Notes: generated by a model from the letters alone, not told the origin. Counted from the stretch's first letter, positions 45,991 to 58,312 are shown. The stretch is DNA of 64,000 bases from Beroe forskalii (GCA_011033025.1 WFMF01000010.1:715163-779162), one strand, 5' to 3'. Numbers and translations are program-made.

Positions 45991-46315
45991 CTGCCTTCCT
46001 TTAGTGCGCGCCTGATAACAATATACTTGTGTGTAATATCAATGATCATATCAATCAATCTGATCGTGTTTTTGTTTATCTTATTTGTAGTACACAAACA
46101 CTTTATCCCTCATATTGGTGTCATTGATCTAGTGTTTTTTGCTGTGATTGTTTTACGTCATCATCCTGGTAAAGAAATTGCAGTTATGATAATTAGTTAA
46201 TTACATTATTAATTTACTATGTTTTGTAATTCCCGGAAATTATATCGCGTGAAAAAGAGCATTATCACGTTGTTTTGGGGTCTGGCATTTGTTTTTCTTG
46301 AAAAACGGGAGCTCC

Positions 46316-46354
46316 GCGTGTGTGTATGTTTGTATGTCTGTGTGTGTGTGTGAA
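46316..46354. repeat. (TG)n microsatellite
   Basis: Imperfect GTGTGTGTATG / TGTGTGTGTG run. Confidence 0.8.
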
Positions 46355-47257
46355 AAAGGTGCAGTTGACAGCACTATATTGACGTCATTGCCCATTGTAT
46401 TTTGTTTACGTTCCTAGATAGTGACTTATGACATATTTTGCATATTTTGAACCTACGCTATATTCATTTCTGAAGTATTGAATGTCTTTATTGTTGTTTT
46501 TATTGTTGATATACTTAAAATGGTTACTATAAAGATAAAATGGATGTTCGCAGTTCTAGAGTTCATTAATTTGGGGGCCAACGGGTTTTTGTACATTTTT
46601 GTACATTTTACCCAGTAAATCTGAATATGTACAAAATAAGTATGTACAAAAATGTACAAGTATGTACAAAATGTACTTTCCGACCATAGAAATATGGCTT
46701 GAGGAGTAAAATCTATTTTAACTTCTCTATAGACTTATTAAATTTGTACCCTGATCAAATGTTGAGTTTCGGTCATTTTATACAAATTTACAAGCTATTA
46801 TATGCACCCATGAATCGACATTTTGCTTGTACAGTGTGGGTACATGCACGCTTATCATGTACGGATCAACGTCATCAATTCAATGCCTAATGCTCCACGA
46901 TGGCGTGGCACGAATGGCATACTAATCTAACACGATATGTTTATTATGATAAGCACCATGATTCTGTTTCAATTCAATAACCTTTCCAGATTACGGATGA
47001 TGGGTCTTGCATAATTGATACTTGTATTCTGTTGTCCGCAGTATAACAATATGATGGGGCCGTGCACCTTTGTTGTCAATCTCTGTCTCAACTCTCGTCT
47101 CTCACTATGCAGTTCGTTTAGTTGATTTTATTGACAGGATTTTAAAGGGTATAGTTCAAGCTATAGCTCGAGCAAGCCTTCTAAATGGGGGTTTTGACCT
47201 TGGCTATACAGCCAGGGCCAGTTGAGGCATTTATTATACCCCTGTTATTATATAGCT

Positions 47258-47729
47258 CCGATATGTCATCAAACGGATATGTCACTGGTAGTGTAATTGA
47301 TATAATTTGCTGTTACTTCCACTAGACAGGGGCTTTTATTTTCAGACTTCACTTCCAGTAGACAATCGGTTTTTGAGTTTATAAAGCTCGCGGCCCGGAT
47401 TGTCACTTTCACCGATATGTCACTAGAAGTTTCGGTGAACCTTAAATTACGAGCCAGACATGGAGATATTGCTGACAGAAAAATTTCTTGGAACGTTGTC
47501 CTATCACCTTACATATAACTTGAAAGAGGGCGACTGGATAACTTTGGTGCTTTATAGTGACATATCGGTGTGATAGTGACAAATCCGGGCCGGAGTTTTA
47601 TAACTAAAAACCGATTTGTCACTGGAGGTGAAGTTCAAAAATAAAGCCCCTTGTCTAGCGATCGTATGAAGTAGCAACATGATATATCAATTACACTACC
47701 AGTGACATATCCGTTGAGTGACATATCGG
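47258..47729. mobile_element. 472-bp long-arm foldback element
   Basis: Arms of about 200 bp. The left begins CCGATATGTCA and carries GGATATGTCACTGGTAGTG, AGACAGGGGCTTTTATTTT and AATCGGTTTTTGAG; each reappears inverted on the right, which ends TGACATATCGG. Motif RTGACATATC recurs four or more times. No ORF; it could form a large hairpin RNA if transcribed. Confidence 0.8.
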
Positions 47730-47896
47730 GGTCTAACAGATACGCAATACGCATGCCCCTTTCACGTGGTGCGCATCATGGACATTACCGGACGACAAAG
47801 GAAGATCGTAAGATCATTGTTGCGCATCATCTCACTTGTTAGTGTAACATAGCACCTTTGCACACGTGACATTAGGGTTAGCTGACAGGAGCTATA

Positions 47897-48393
47897 CCTT
47901 AGTACAGCATCTAATTTGCGCGCACTTTAAGATCAGACACTTTATTAGTGTGGTTTTTTGAGATAGAAAACGATGTGGAAATTTGAATAAATTTGAAATT
48001 TTCCTCTTGATTGTAGGACATCATATTCAATTCATAGGACCAGCAATCAAAATTTTGCAATTATGAAAATAAATCAAATTTTTACAATAATAATTTATAG
48101 TATTACAATTTCTTTCTTTTAAACTATTTAAGTTTTAGCTAACTGTCACGATATACAGCTGTTTTGTAATTGTACTTTTGTTTTGGCCACTATAAACTTA
48201 TCAAGTACTATACATTTAAATCTGGTAGTATAGTTATTCATTAACGATGTCCGAAAAAAACAAAAAAAAAACGCAAAATTCAAAAAATTGTTCACTAAAT
48301 TACATGCACTTGATTTATGCGCACTTAAATACTATACACTTAATTTTTTTCCAAACCGCACTAATTAAGTGTGCCGTTCTTAAGTGTACTATA
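47897..48393. mobile_element. About 497-bp repeat element flanked by 20-bp direct repeats
   Basis: Left part has CTTAGTACA and GCGCGCACTTTAAG; right part has AACCGCACTAATTAAGTG and CTTAAGTGTACTA. GTTAGCTGACAGGAGCTATA occurs at both 47877-47896 and 48394-48413. The body matches, in the opposite orientation, the region at 21780-21962. Confidence 0.65.
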
Positions 48394-48740
48394 GTTAGCT
48401 GACAGGAGCTATAGCTCCGAGCAGCCCTGTCTAGAAAGAATTTTTGTATCGGACAATAACCTGGTCAGCGTAAAAGGTCACGTCCCTGTATAGTAATAGT
48501 AACCTGGACCCGAGCTCTATACTGAGAAGTGAGCTCCTGACTGAGAGCTCCTGTCCTGGACAGGTCTAAGATAGGAAACCCTGGTTCCACCCAGGAACCT
48601 CATTCCTCAACCAATTGTCAAATGCTTCCGGCAGGCAACTTTCTTCTGACATCATGAGATCATGGTGATTGGTGATTAAACAGTTTGATATTAATTTCAT
48701 CACCCAAATTCAATCGCAGTAGGTACGGTTTAGACAATTA

Positions 48741-49149
48741 ATACCTTATATTTACGGACATTAATATTCACGCTATCCTCAGCGTGAATATTAATGTCCG
48801 TGAAAATTATGTCCGTGATACTAATGTCCGTGATATTCAGGTCCGTGAAAATTAAGTCCACGCAAAATTCATCTCTTTTAAACGTGCAAATAATAAATGT
48901 TCCAGGAAATTGTGTTTCTTTTTCATGCTCAGTAACTGCGATATGAAAATTCATCATTAATTTACGAAAATATCGAAAAATCTTCAATTCAAGTATTCTA
49001 ATCGTGGAAGAAAATGGGAAACATAGAGTCGAAAATTTCAAATTTGTGTTGAAAATTTGAAGTGGCAGAATCAAGCGTGAATATTAATGTCCGTGAAGTT
49101 TTAGGTCCGGTGAAACTAAAGTCCGTGAAAATTATGTCCGATAAGGTAT
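48741..49149. mobile_element. 409-bp MITE rich in TCCGTGA motifs
   Basis: Ends ATACCTTATA and ATAAGGTAT. It contains about eight copies of GTCCGTGA or its complement and a 46-bp hairpin (48755-48800). Confidence 0.7.
48755..48800. repeat. Perfect hairpin with 20-bp arms
   Basis: CGGACATTAATATTCACGCT and its exact reverse complement are separated by the 6-base loop ATCCTC. Confidence 0.9.
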
Positions 49150-49289
49150 AAAACTTTACCAAACGATTTTCCACCAACTTTATTGTTTCCATGAAGAAAG
49201 GGGTGTATCGACTTATTATCAACCCGGTAAGTTGTATAGGAGTTTTGTCAACAAAGTCCGATAAGATTTAGATTATTGAAAGAAGGCGA

Positions 49290-49321
49290 TTGAGTTATGG
49301 ACACCCATGTCCATAACTCAA
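49290..49321. repeat. Perfect hairpin, 14-bp arms and 4-base loop
   Basis: TTGAGTTATGGACA, loop CCCA, TGTCCATAACTCAA. Confidence 0.88.
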
Positions 49322-49534
49322 TATACGAAACACTTTAGGCCTATGTTTATCAACAAGTCGTATAAGCACGACCATTGTGAAATATAAAGGAAAACCAAGT
49401 CTGTATTCCACCTTCTTGGGCCGAGATAGATTTGTATTTTTTTACATCTTTTGTACATTCTGTACATTTACCCAGTAAACGAAAAGTGTACAAAAAATTT
49501 AACAAAAATGTACAAAAATTACGTTGGCCCCCCC

Positions 49535-50474
49535 TCAATTTCCTGTGGAATTTTGACCAAATTCCTGCAGATAATGTATATTATTATTTCAGTATTTTAT
49601 GATCATGATTATCTGGATTATTTCATGATCATTCATAACTCGCCATTGAAGAACTATTGATTTTCCACGGCTTATTAACCATGAGTCAGCCTCCGTGTAT
49701 AAATTCCTTATCTCTATTTTTTACTCAACCGTATACGATCGTTTCATTCGCACTCCGTCCGATATAATTTTGCTGACCCAGTGCCGTCAAATTATATAAT
49801 TTTGATAACCCGTGCCAGTCTCATGCCGTCAATATTCGGAACGGGGCTAAAAATACAGTCCAACACTTACAGACTGTAATTGATTAAGTGTCATTCGAGG
49901 TTTCAAATCAAAAATTAGAAGTATCTCGTGAAATGTGAATCACATATCCTGGTACATCGAGTATCAGGTTGTTTTTCTGATCTGATCTCATTTTCTTATC
50001 TTTTCACTTGACTGACCAAGTGCAATGAAATTTACAAATTAAAATCATGTGGTATTTCAAAAATGTATTTATTACCGTATAAGTTGGAATTATTGGCGAT
50101 AAATTTTATCTCTTTCGTCTCTTCAAGCTCGAGGCCGAGGTCAGGCAGACAAAAAGGTTCAATGTTTTGAAGCGTCAACAACTGAAAAATTGGTGTACAA
50201 CAAAAAAGAGCTTCTTACCAAAAAATTTACCCATTCAAAAACTCAAAGGATCAGGGAAAAATATTCATTTTTCACGTTTGTCTCCTTTTTGCGATTATGT
50301 TTGCACGATATGTAAGCACGTTATATTTCCATCTCCATGTAACATGTGTTTGCATGCCTTTTCCTATGGTGTTTCGTATGAAATACCACCCTGCGATACA
50401 ACCCGGTACGTTTCAACCCATTCGTGACAGGCACCTAACTTCAGTACTCACAAAGCTTTAGCTCGGACTAATAA
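49535..50474. other. Non-coding, nothing recognised
   Basis: The ORF 50167-50427 has a chance CxxC pair but no domain. Confidence 0.4.
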
Positions 50475-50546
50475 ACTGGCGATATGTGACGTCATTATCA
50501 GGGTTTAAACTGTTCAAATAATGACGTATAAAACATCGCCTATATT
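50475..50546 (+). repeat. Paired-CRE MITE copy
   Basis: TGACGTCATTATCAGG, GTTTAAACTGTTCAAATAA, second site TGACGTAT, right end CATCGCCTATATTTG. Confidence 0.78.
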
Positions 50547-50673
50547 TGATGATATATCTTAGGACTCACGACTTGGAATGTGTTTTATCTAGCACCACCA
50601 CCCCCGCTAGTACCACCCTACAGAAATACCACCTCTAAGTACCTACTGCAGGTCACGTGATATACAGGTATAT

Positions 50674-50740
50674 ATGTGACGTCATAAATTTCACTCGTCT
50701 TAGCATGATAATTACGTCACTCTTATCTGTCTATCGTTCA
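50674..50740 (-). repeat. Paired-CRE MITE copy
   Basis: TGACGTCA, centre AATTTCACTCGTCTTAGCAT, second TTACGTCA, right end ATCTGTCTATCGTTC. Confidence 0.72.
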
Positions 50741-51135
50741 TGTTCGACCTTAAGATATTTGTATAATAAGTACCAAGGCCACAAGTATCTACTTATCATA
50801 TCTTACAGAAGAAACAAATATTTCCAATGGAAACATTTGTTCCTTCGACCATCAGCGATTTTTTCTTCTCTTCGCCCTAGAGCCAAAAATATAAATTGCT
50901 ACAATTTCTCTTTCACTTTGTCAACTTTATCATGGAAATTAATTAATTTTACGTATTGTATACCGTATGATATTATGAAACTTTTAATAGGATTTAATTA
51001 AATTTTATCACGTTCTTGGTTGTTTTATGCTGAATTCAGGTCGTATATTATTCAAAGTCTTAATTGGGATTTTGAAACATTCGACTCTCGTTTCTAAATT
51101 TAATATTCTCCAGTGTTTGCATCATATTTTGGTGA

Positions 51136-51204
51136 TGCGACTTTTTACCCCCGACTTTTTATCCCCAGACCTTTTAAAAGTCGGGGAGGGGTAAAAAGTC
51201 GCAT
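51136..51204. repeat. Nested hairpin
   Basis: Outer arms ATGCGACTTTTTACCCC and its exact complement (17 bp). Inside them lies a second pair CCCCGACTTTT/AAAAGTCGGGG, so the same CGACTTTTTACCCC motif is used twice. Confidence 0.85.
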
Positions 51205-51620
51205 ACTCCATATTTTGCAGTCATCTCTTCCATTAAAGTCGGTCTCCAATACAACTGGTAGTTCAGCACGTAGCCAGAGCCCAGAGGGGATACAGGGGGT
51301 GCTCTGGCGTCCCCTGAGAAAATTTCACAACCTTCTACTTTTGGTCGTTATGCAGCGTACAATTTGGCATGTATCCCCTAGCGAAAAATCATTGGCTGTA
51401 TCAGTATTTAGCGTGGTTCTCTGATGACATCAAATCACAGCGGCCTTTTCAAACCTGAAAATGACAAGTATTTTCCCATTACTTAATGGACCTACTAATT
51501 GATATTCATTTTATTCAGAACAATTTACTTGGATTTTATACATGGCATGTACTCACAGTAATGACTATATATTGACTATTGATTTTGTATGGGCAGCTTG
51601 CAAACTATCTAAGTACTTAT

Positions 51621-51671
51621 CAACGTCACTAGTTCACCATTATAAGCCCTGATAATGACGTCACACTCACT
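51621..51671 (-). repeat. Paired-CRE MITE copy
   Basis: AACGTCAC, AGTTCACCATTATAAGCCC, TGATAATGACGTCAC. Confidence 0.72.
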
Positions 51672-52199
51672 GACAATATATCCACATAAAATGAGATAAA
51701 TATGCATTGGTCAATGGTCACAGCTCTTCATCCTTTCTGATATGCAAATTGGGAGCTGTTTGTGCATAAGAAAACTCGGAATTCGCGAGCCATTTACATT
51801 TTATATATGCTAATATCGTACAAAACTCCAAACTTGAGTATACTGAAGTGATGAGTCCATTAGGGCTCTCGCGACCTATGAAGGTAGAGGGTTGAAAAGC
51901 TTATAGAAATCCTTTTTTCGTTAGGGGTATTTTCCAGCGTATATTCTTCAGAATATATCAGGGCAATTTATATTGTGATTCTTCGCTTTTTTACCTACTT
52001 TGGGGTGGAACGGTTTTATTCGGCAGAAGCCCTACTAACCGTGCCGTCAGGAACAACTTCTGCTGGCTGAGCCTTTGCATCGGAGTTGAAAATGTTTTCC
52101 TTCCGTTTGATGGCTGTCCATCGAATGATGTTACCATAGCTGTTTTCTTTCACCGATGAAGCGCCCTATTATTTCAAGGGCAAATTGGGCAATTTTGTT

Positions 52200-52244
52200 C
52201 TATTGCTATGTTTCCTATTGCTATGTTTCTATTGCTATGTTTCC
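52200..52244. repeat. Short tandem repeat
   Basis: Three copies of CTATTGCTATGTTTC. Confidence 0.85.
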
Positions 52245-52548
52245 TAATTGATCCGTTGATTTGAGACCAAGCAGCCAAGGTGTTCGAAATACAATATTTG
52301 CAGGCGCAATTATGTCTTTTATGGCGTTATTAAGTCTTTGGTCATAAAAAATATTTCATTCATAGAAAGGGATCCAATCGTCAATCTTTACACGTGTGAT
52401 ATTGTCCTTAAATTGACGGCTGTTTTAATGGATTGCCTTCTTCCAATGGGCATTCCGCTTTTAATTGATTGAATGACGAAAAAGCACCACGATGGTTCTT
52501 CTCTATGTACCTTTTATTTTATAGATTTGTAGGAATGTTTCATTTTGA

Positions 52549-52870
52549 TGTACCCATAGCTTCCGAACTGCCCTCTTTTTGAGAGGGCGCCCTCTCATGC
52601 CCTCTTTTTGCCCTCCTTTTTGGGTCTTGCCCTCCGAGCCCTCCTTGAATTCACCTTAAATACACCTTCCTGAAATACACCCATACACCCATGAATGTGA
52701 AAATACACCTAACAAGCACTATCTTGGATTGCATTTTTGAGGTGGTTTCAAAAAAAAGTCGCCACTATTTTTGTAGAAAATTGCCCTCTTTTTGCGTTGA
52801 TTTGCCCTCCTTTTTGGGCAAAAAACTGCCCTCCGAACGGATTTTCAAAGGTCGGAAGCTATGGATGTAC
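52549..52870. mobile_element. About 320-bp foldback with GCCCTC runs
   Basis: Left GTACCCATAGCTTCCGAAC faces right GGTCGGAAGCTATGGATGTAC. TTGCCCTCCTTTTTG units and AAGCACTATCTTGGAT are shared with 33600-34140. Confidence 0.72.
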
Positions 52871-53355
52871 CCATGAATCTAAATGTAATCTTTTTTCCTT
52901 ATATTTCTTCTGCCCTTCCGATGGTGCCTAGCTGCTGCATATAGTTCTGCTCATATTTTCATGGCGACTGATGTGTGTGGAAAACCTCTGTTTGAGTGTC
53001 TGGCAGTTTCTTTCCAACGAAAACACCGTCCCCAGTTTCCCAGTGGCAGGACACTGCTGATCTGCCCCCATGCTATTATGCCTGGTTTTGTGAGCTAGTG
53101 TAGGGTCAACTCAGGATTCTTCTAGGGGGCGTTTGAAATCTAAGGGGGGTACATGCCTGACAACAAGCCAATCTGCTGTAATTACCTGGTCGGCGACACG
53201 CAGACTGCCCTCAGTTTCTCAGTGACTGGTCCAGTTTCTCACAAAGTCGCACAAGAGAGAGATGGGGATATGTACCATCCGACTTGTGAACCTGTGTATT
53301 GCATAAGAACACCACGTATCAGCTAACGTCACTCTCTCAAAGATTGATCAAAGGC

Positions 53356-53433
53356 TGGCTAGGCTGTGTGACGTAACTATCAAACCTTAATATGATGCGT
53401 TGTAAACGCGTAAACGCCTATTTTTTGTGCGCC
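53356..53433 (+). repeat. Paired-CRE MITE copy
   Basis: Site TGACGTAA, centre ATCAAACCTTAATATGATG, right end AAACGCCTATTTTTTGTGC then GCC; a good example of the extended right end. Confidence 0.7.
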
Positions 53434-54127
53434 AAAATGCAATTTATTTAGAGGCGTGTTCAACATTATATTACAAAGAAGAATTTATGAGAAATTTATC
53501 AAACGTGCGTCAAGAATAGAAGTACAATTTTACCCTGTGATAGTGACAAAACCCACTCCACCTTGGGCTTGACGTTCGTATTTCTAAAAGTTTACAAGGT
53601 GGGCTATTGCACAGCTTATCTTGACTCTCTGCTTTTTATAATATGTTTCGTTTTGTGTGAATCCAAAAGTGGACTCGGGTTAGAGTCCAGAAAATATCCA
53701 GCGACTTTTGACCATCCGTGACAAGTATGAATGATGAAATAGGAACTGAAAATTTTTTGGTATGCGTTCAAATCACAACTTATCTTTATCGTGACTCTCT
53801 GAGCCTTCGTTTATGACTGAAATATCCCTGAAATTTAAAACAGTAAAACATTAATATTCAGAAATCAGACTTTAGACTTGAGATTAGCTCCCACCAACAT
53901 CAACATAGCATGTACTTTATGTACATACCAGAAGTCTCTTTAGCTCCCTGAAGAAGTTGTGGTTTTAAAAATTTCCCTAATTGCTAACGGCTTGCGGGGA
54001 AGTTAAAACGCCAGGCATGTGCAATAAAGGGCTGTACTCAGTGGCAGATTGCCATTTGATGTTTATTTTTATAACTAACCTAATCCAAGCAGAAAGCTGC
54101 CTCCCCTAGAGTAATGCGCTGAAACTT

Positions 54128-54167
54128 CATCAATAATATCACGTTAATCCCTGATAATGACGTCACT
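54128..54167 (-). repeat. Paired-CRE MITE fragment
   Basis: ATATCACGTTAATCCC then TGATAATGACGTCAC; right site intact. Confidence 0.65.
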
Positions 54168-56724
54168 AACTATATAGCTCTTTTTTACCGAGCATATGTG
54201 GAAAAATTCCATTTATCCCTCATTAACGTTCCTCCTGGACAATGAAAACATTTCTCTTTGAGGCTGCGCGGCAGTAATCAAATTGGAACCATGACATGTA
54301 CTAATTATGATTACAAAATCAGAAGTACGCATCTTTACACACCATAATTTCTGAGATCATAATTTGTGCTTTCTCAAAATTCGACCATTATTTAGACTTT
54401 TAGAAAACCAAAAATTATGGTTGACAAGGCGCTTTTCACATCTTTGTAATACAACGCTAAGTTCTATCAGCAAATTTTCAAAATCAAAGGTTGCGTTGCT
54501 ATCATATCATGGAGTTGCCATAAATTACGGAGTTTCACTCAACTTAGTTGATACCAATAATCAAGGCACTAACCTCCAAATAATACCTTACTGCCAGACC
54601 TTATCAAAGACCAAATTTACATTTGATCCAAAATGGAAACACAGACAACATAAGTCGAAAAACAATATGTGAATCTGCTGGCAAGATATACACATAACAT
54701 TAACTTCCCAATCACCATGATATTGAAAGTTAGCAATTATGGATGTAAATCATGCCAAAAGAAATGATTTTGTTAGCCGGCACTGCTTATTTTATGATTT
54801 TGACAAAATTTCGGAGGATTCTATCTTTTGGTTAACGTTGGTTCAAAATAATGAAATTTCATTCACTGGTTGTTTGCCAAAGTTTTGTTTTTGACCCAAA
54901 ATTTTTTCATCATAATTAGTACCAATATACCAATCATACATAATACCAATCATACATAATGCAGTTATATAAGCTTGTAGGATGTGATGGTGCTTTGAAT
55001 AAAAGCATTCCTGTTTTGTTGTGTTAAATAATATTTGCTTGTTTTGTTCGTTGAGATATTCTGAAAATAGTTTAAAAATATGATTGATTCTGCACAGTTC
55101 AATTTCTTCGAAATATGCAAAGATATCCGGCCAGATATAAGCTAAATTGGTTTTTTTAAAATTACATCACACTGATTTCTGAAGGCCTGTTGGACATTTC
55201 TTTTTTATGATGTGGTGTCTTTTGTTTCCTTGATCTGCACTTTGAGTAATTGATAATTGTATTATTTAAGTGAAAAAATCTAAATTGCTTCCGTTTTAAA
55301 GATAATCATTTTACTATCTATAAAATATTTAATTAGATGAAATCTTACCTCAAAACACGGATACATATCCTATTGGGTTGTAAATTTTCTCTTTTTTCTC
55401 GTTAGTTTTATTCTAATTCACTGTCAAACAACGTGCTTTTTCCTGAATTTCCGGTATCAAACTCTCCTTCAACATTTTCAATTATTTAATGTCTCCTTAT
55501 TATTTAAAACACCTCCAAAAATCACGTGTAGGGGCAGGTCTATGATTGCTTTAATGCGTTGCTATTTTCTTATTTTAGTATTTTTCTTCCTGGATTTCAC
55601 GTTCGCCCCAACGCGGAGTTATGCACAGCTATACATGCGACACGTGTCCGCTCGTGCGATGCTTTCATGAAACAAATAAATCCTTTAATCGTGCTATTTT
55701 TCAAGGATCAATTAACGTGTGTATCACGAAATTGGTCGTTACGTAATTCTTTGTATCGTGTGATGTGATATAAACACAATGTTATCACGTTGACGAAAAT
55801 GAGTCTTATAAAAAGTCGCCTCACACGTTCCAATCACAATATTTCTAATCAAGTTTATAAGTTTTGTTTGATGTGTTTCATAAGAATTTTAGTCCGGAGT
55901 ATAAAAGAAATGAAACTGAAGAAATCTTCAGAATATGACCAGGATTATACCGATTCTTTTTTTTTCGATTAAAGAAACTATTTCAGATTCAGTTAATTAA
56001 TTATTGTACTTGTGATTAGTTGTTTCCATATATATTCTGACTTTCTGAGAACATTGCTTCATTGAACAAAAACAATCAGAATATTTTCGATTATTGAATT
56101 ACTTCTTATTAATAATTGTGTCAGCTTGTTAAAACATTTTCATAACATAGTCAACATGGCCTCGAGTTCTTTCGTGCATACTTTATAAATCAAAGTCTGC
56201 AAGTCTCAATGTCAATGTAGTGCTGGAGCACCATTTTCAGCTTGTTATGGTGATATAATTGCTATTTTAGTTGATCTTCTCTCCACAGAATATGATAACA
56301 ATCTGGTGTTTTTTAACATGTGATTTTCTCGTAATTTTATCTTTTGACCGGCATTTGATATCACCGCGACACCGCTATGTCGTATTTACATTGAGTTGTA
56401 TTGTTACGTTGTATTATTAATCATCGTTGGCGACAGCTGTTCGGACTTCGGAGATACGACTGTCCAAACGACCGTCGGCAATTCACGAGTTAGTGTGACT
56501 GGCCCTTGAGGTGCCTGACTCAGATGTCTGTCCATTCAACTCGACACATTTGAATTGTGCCGGCTTCGTCATCCTAACCCAAAACTTTGAACTGACTTGG
56601 GGCAGATACTCAAACACCTTTTGACTTGAAACTCCCGGATCATACAATATGGAGGCAACACTCTCTGCGCAGCCACACTGCGTGAGCGAGCGTGTGTCAT
56701 TACGCGTGCACACGTTACATACGT
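54168..56724. other. Non-coding, nothing recognised
   Basis: AT-rich. A short ACCAATCATACATAAT tandem at 54928-54960. ORFs here carry no motif. Confidence 0.4.
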
Positions 56725-56796
56725 ATAATGACGTCATTATCATAGCTCAAAGAAGCAAGTTAATGACGTTTGCCCCGCCTACTATTTTCCGCGTGC
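56725..56796 (+). repeat. Paired-CRE MITE copy
   Basis: TGACGTCATTATCATAG, AGCAAGTTAATGACGTTTG, right end CCCCGCCTACTATTTTCCG. Confidence 0.75.
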
Positions 56797-56908
56797 AGTT
56801 AGTGTGCGTGTGCACGTGGGATTGTTCATGCGGGCTGCCGCTTCACGCTCCCCATATAAACTTGGGGAGGTGCTCCAAGCAGCTGCTATTCCAATGATAG
56901 ACATTTAA

Positions 56909-56964
56909 TAGTGACGTCATTATCATGTAATAGAATGGAGAGTTGATGACGAAATACGGTCTTA
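56909..56964 (+). repeat. Paired-CRE MITE copy
   Basis: TGACGTCATTATCATG, TAATAGAATGGAGAGTTGA, second site TGACGAAA; only 110 bp after the preceding copy. Confidence 0.75.
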
Positions 56965-57610
56965 TATCTGATGATTTGAAGTGTATTATATAAATTTGAC
57001 ACAACAACACTCGGCAAGGAATGTAATCTCTGTTATGAACGTTCTTTACGTTTTGTGCCGATTATATGTTTTGATTAGATCTCACTGTAAGATACAGCCT
57101 AGCTTACTTGATATATAGCTGTGAAGTATAGAGCGTGTGGTCGCTAGATATTTTGACGAAATTCATGCAGTTCTGTAATTTGTAAAGTTGTAACTTCCGA
57201 GATCAAATGATGGCGTTGTTATGGTATTGGTTGACTTTGTGTTTTGATATCTTCTTTTTGATTTCTTCTTATTATCTTTTTCCTTCATACGTTCTTTCGA
57301 GGCCAGGCAAATATTGTTTTCATTCCATGTGAATCGATGTTTTGTCGACATACTTTTGCACGATTCATTTTCTGCGCATTTAAATATTCGGCATACACGT
57401 TTATTTTAGTGATTATATTTTCGTGACTACTGAATTTATATGATACGAAGTGATAATTCCTCATGATAATTTGAAATTATGTATATTTAGCCTCGCTATA
57501 TTAGACTGGCGACCACATTTCTGGGACCCCTGAAAGCTCATGGACATAATAATTTCAGCTGGAACTGCAGACATAAATGTTGCGCGCGAAGATTTTTAAA
57601 TGTTTATATA

Positions 57611-57681
57611 TCGATGTCATTAATTCACTTTTTAAACCAAAATAATGTCGTCAATTTCAACCGCCATCATTTTCGAGCGCA
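57611..57681 (-). repeat. Paired-CRE MITE copy
   Basis: GATGTCATTAATTCAC, TTTTTAAACCAAAATAATG, right end CAACCGCCATCATTTTCG then AGCGC; both octamers mutated. Confidence 0.68.
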
Positions 57682-58312
57682 ACCATATTACTGCTACTCC
57701 TGTCCTACATAAGGTTTAAATTGTTTCGGCATACAGGATTCTGGAGCAATAGCGAACTTATATAATCTTCTTGCATGCTTGTAATTTAAATATTATATAC
57801 GGCGTGTTTGCACATTCCAGACGGCATTAATATATTCTGCATTTTTGTGAATCTTGCAGACTTTTTAGCCCCGTTCAGCATTCGTTTTAGGTTCTCGAAA
57901 AAACGACAATCGCACGTTCAACGGATCACGAATCGTGTTGATTAATTCTAATTTAATTGATTTAAAATTTGTCTTTCCGGTTTGTTTGTCGTGTAGTAAA
58001 TGGTGCGTATAAAAAGATAAGACGGCATCCTGATTCCTGGATTCTAAGTGGCTGGTAAATTTTATTACGCAGAGAATTGGTGAAAACGCCGTCATCATGT
58101 TTTCAGTTTTCCTTTTAATTCGTAACAAGTCGATATATATATCAACCTATCAACGACTTATAATTAGTTTACTGAGCCCTATTCGATAATTAAATTGACT
58201 CGTATATCATCAACAATTTACAATGACATAACGATATATTGACACAAATTGTAAAATGTGTCCCTGGAATAGTCGTGACAATCATCACGTGTATCTCGGT
58301 TCATCAACCAAT

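Larger units (their letters stand above)
45321..46572. other. Mostly non-coding, with one degenerate CRE repeat and a TG microsatellite
   Basis: Contains a minus-oriented paired-CRE copy (45937-45990), an isolated TGACGTCA at 46379-46386 and a (TG)n tract at 46316-46354. The ORF 45545-45808 has no motif. Confidence 0.45.
46573..49534. mobile_element. Putative 2.96-kb G-run-ended composite element
   Basis: Left end GGGGGCCAACGGGTTTTTG followed by TACATTTTTGTACA and ACCCAGTAAA. The right end mirrors it (ACCCAGTAAAC, TGTACAAAAATTACG, TTGGCCCCCCC). Flanks TTAATTT and TCAATTT differ at one base and may be a 7-bp duplication. The interior contains several smaller foldbacks. No transposase was found. 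Alternatively, the two ends belong to separate solo elements. Confidence 0.5.

Noticed and set aside
50167..50427. Zinc-finger-like CxxC pairs in an ORF
   Set aside because: Isolated cysteines without spacing or residues of a known finger.
50657..51001. 114-residue plus-strand ORF
   Set aside because: Overlaps a paired-CRE repeat and has no motif; length expected by chance in 64 kb.
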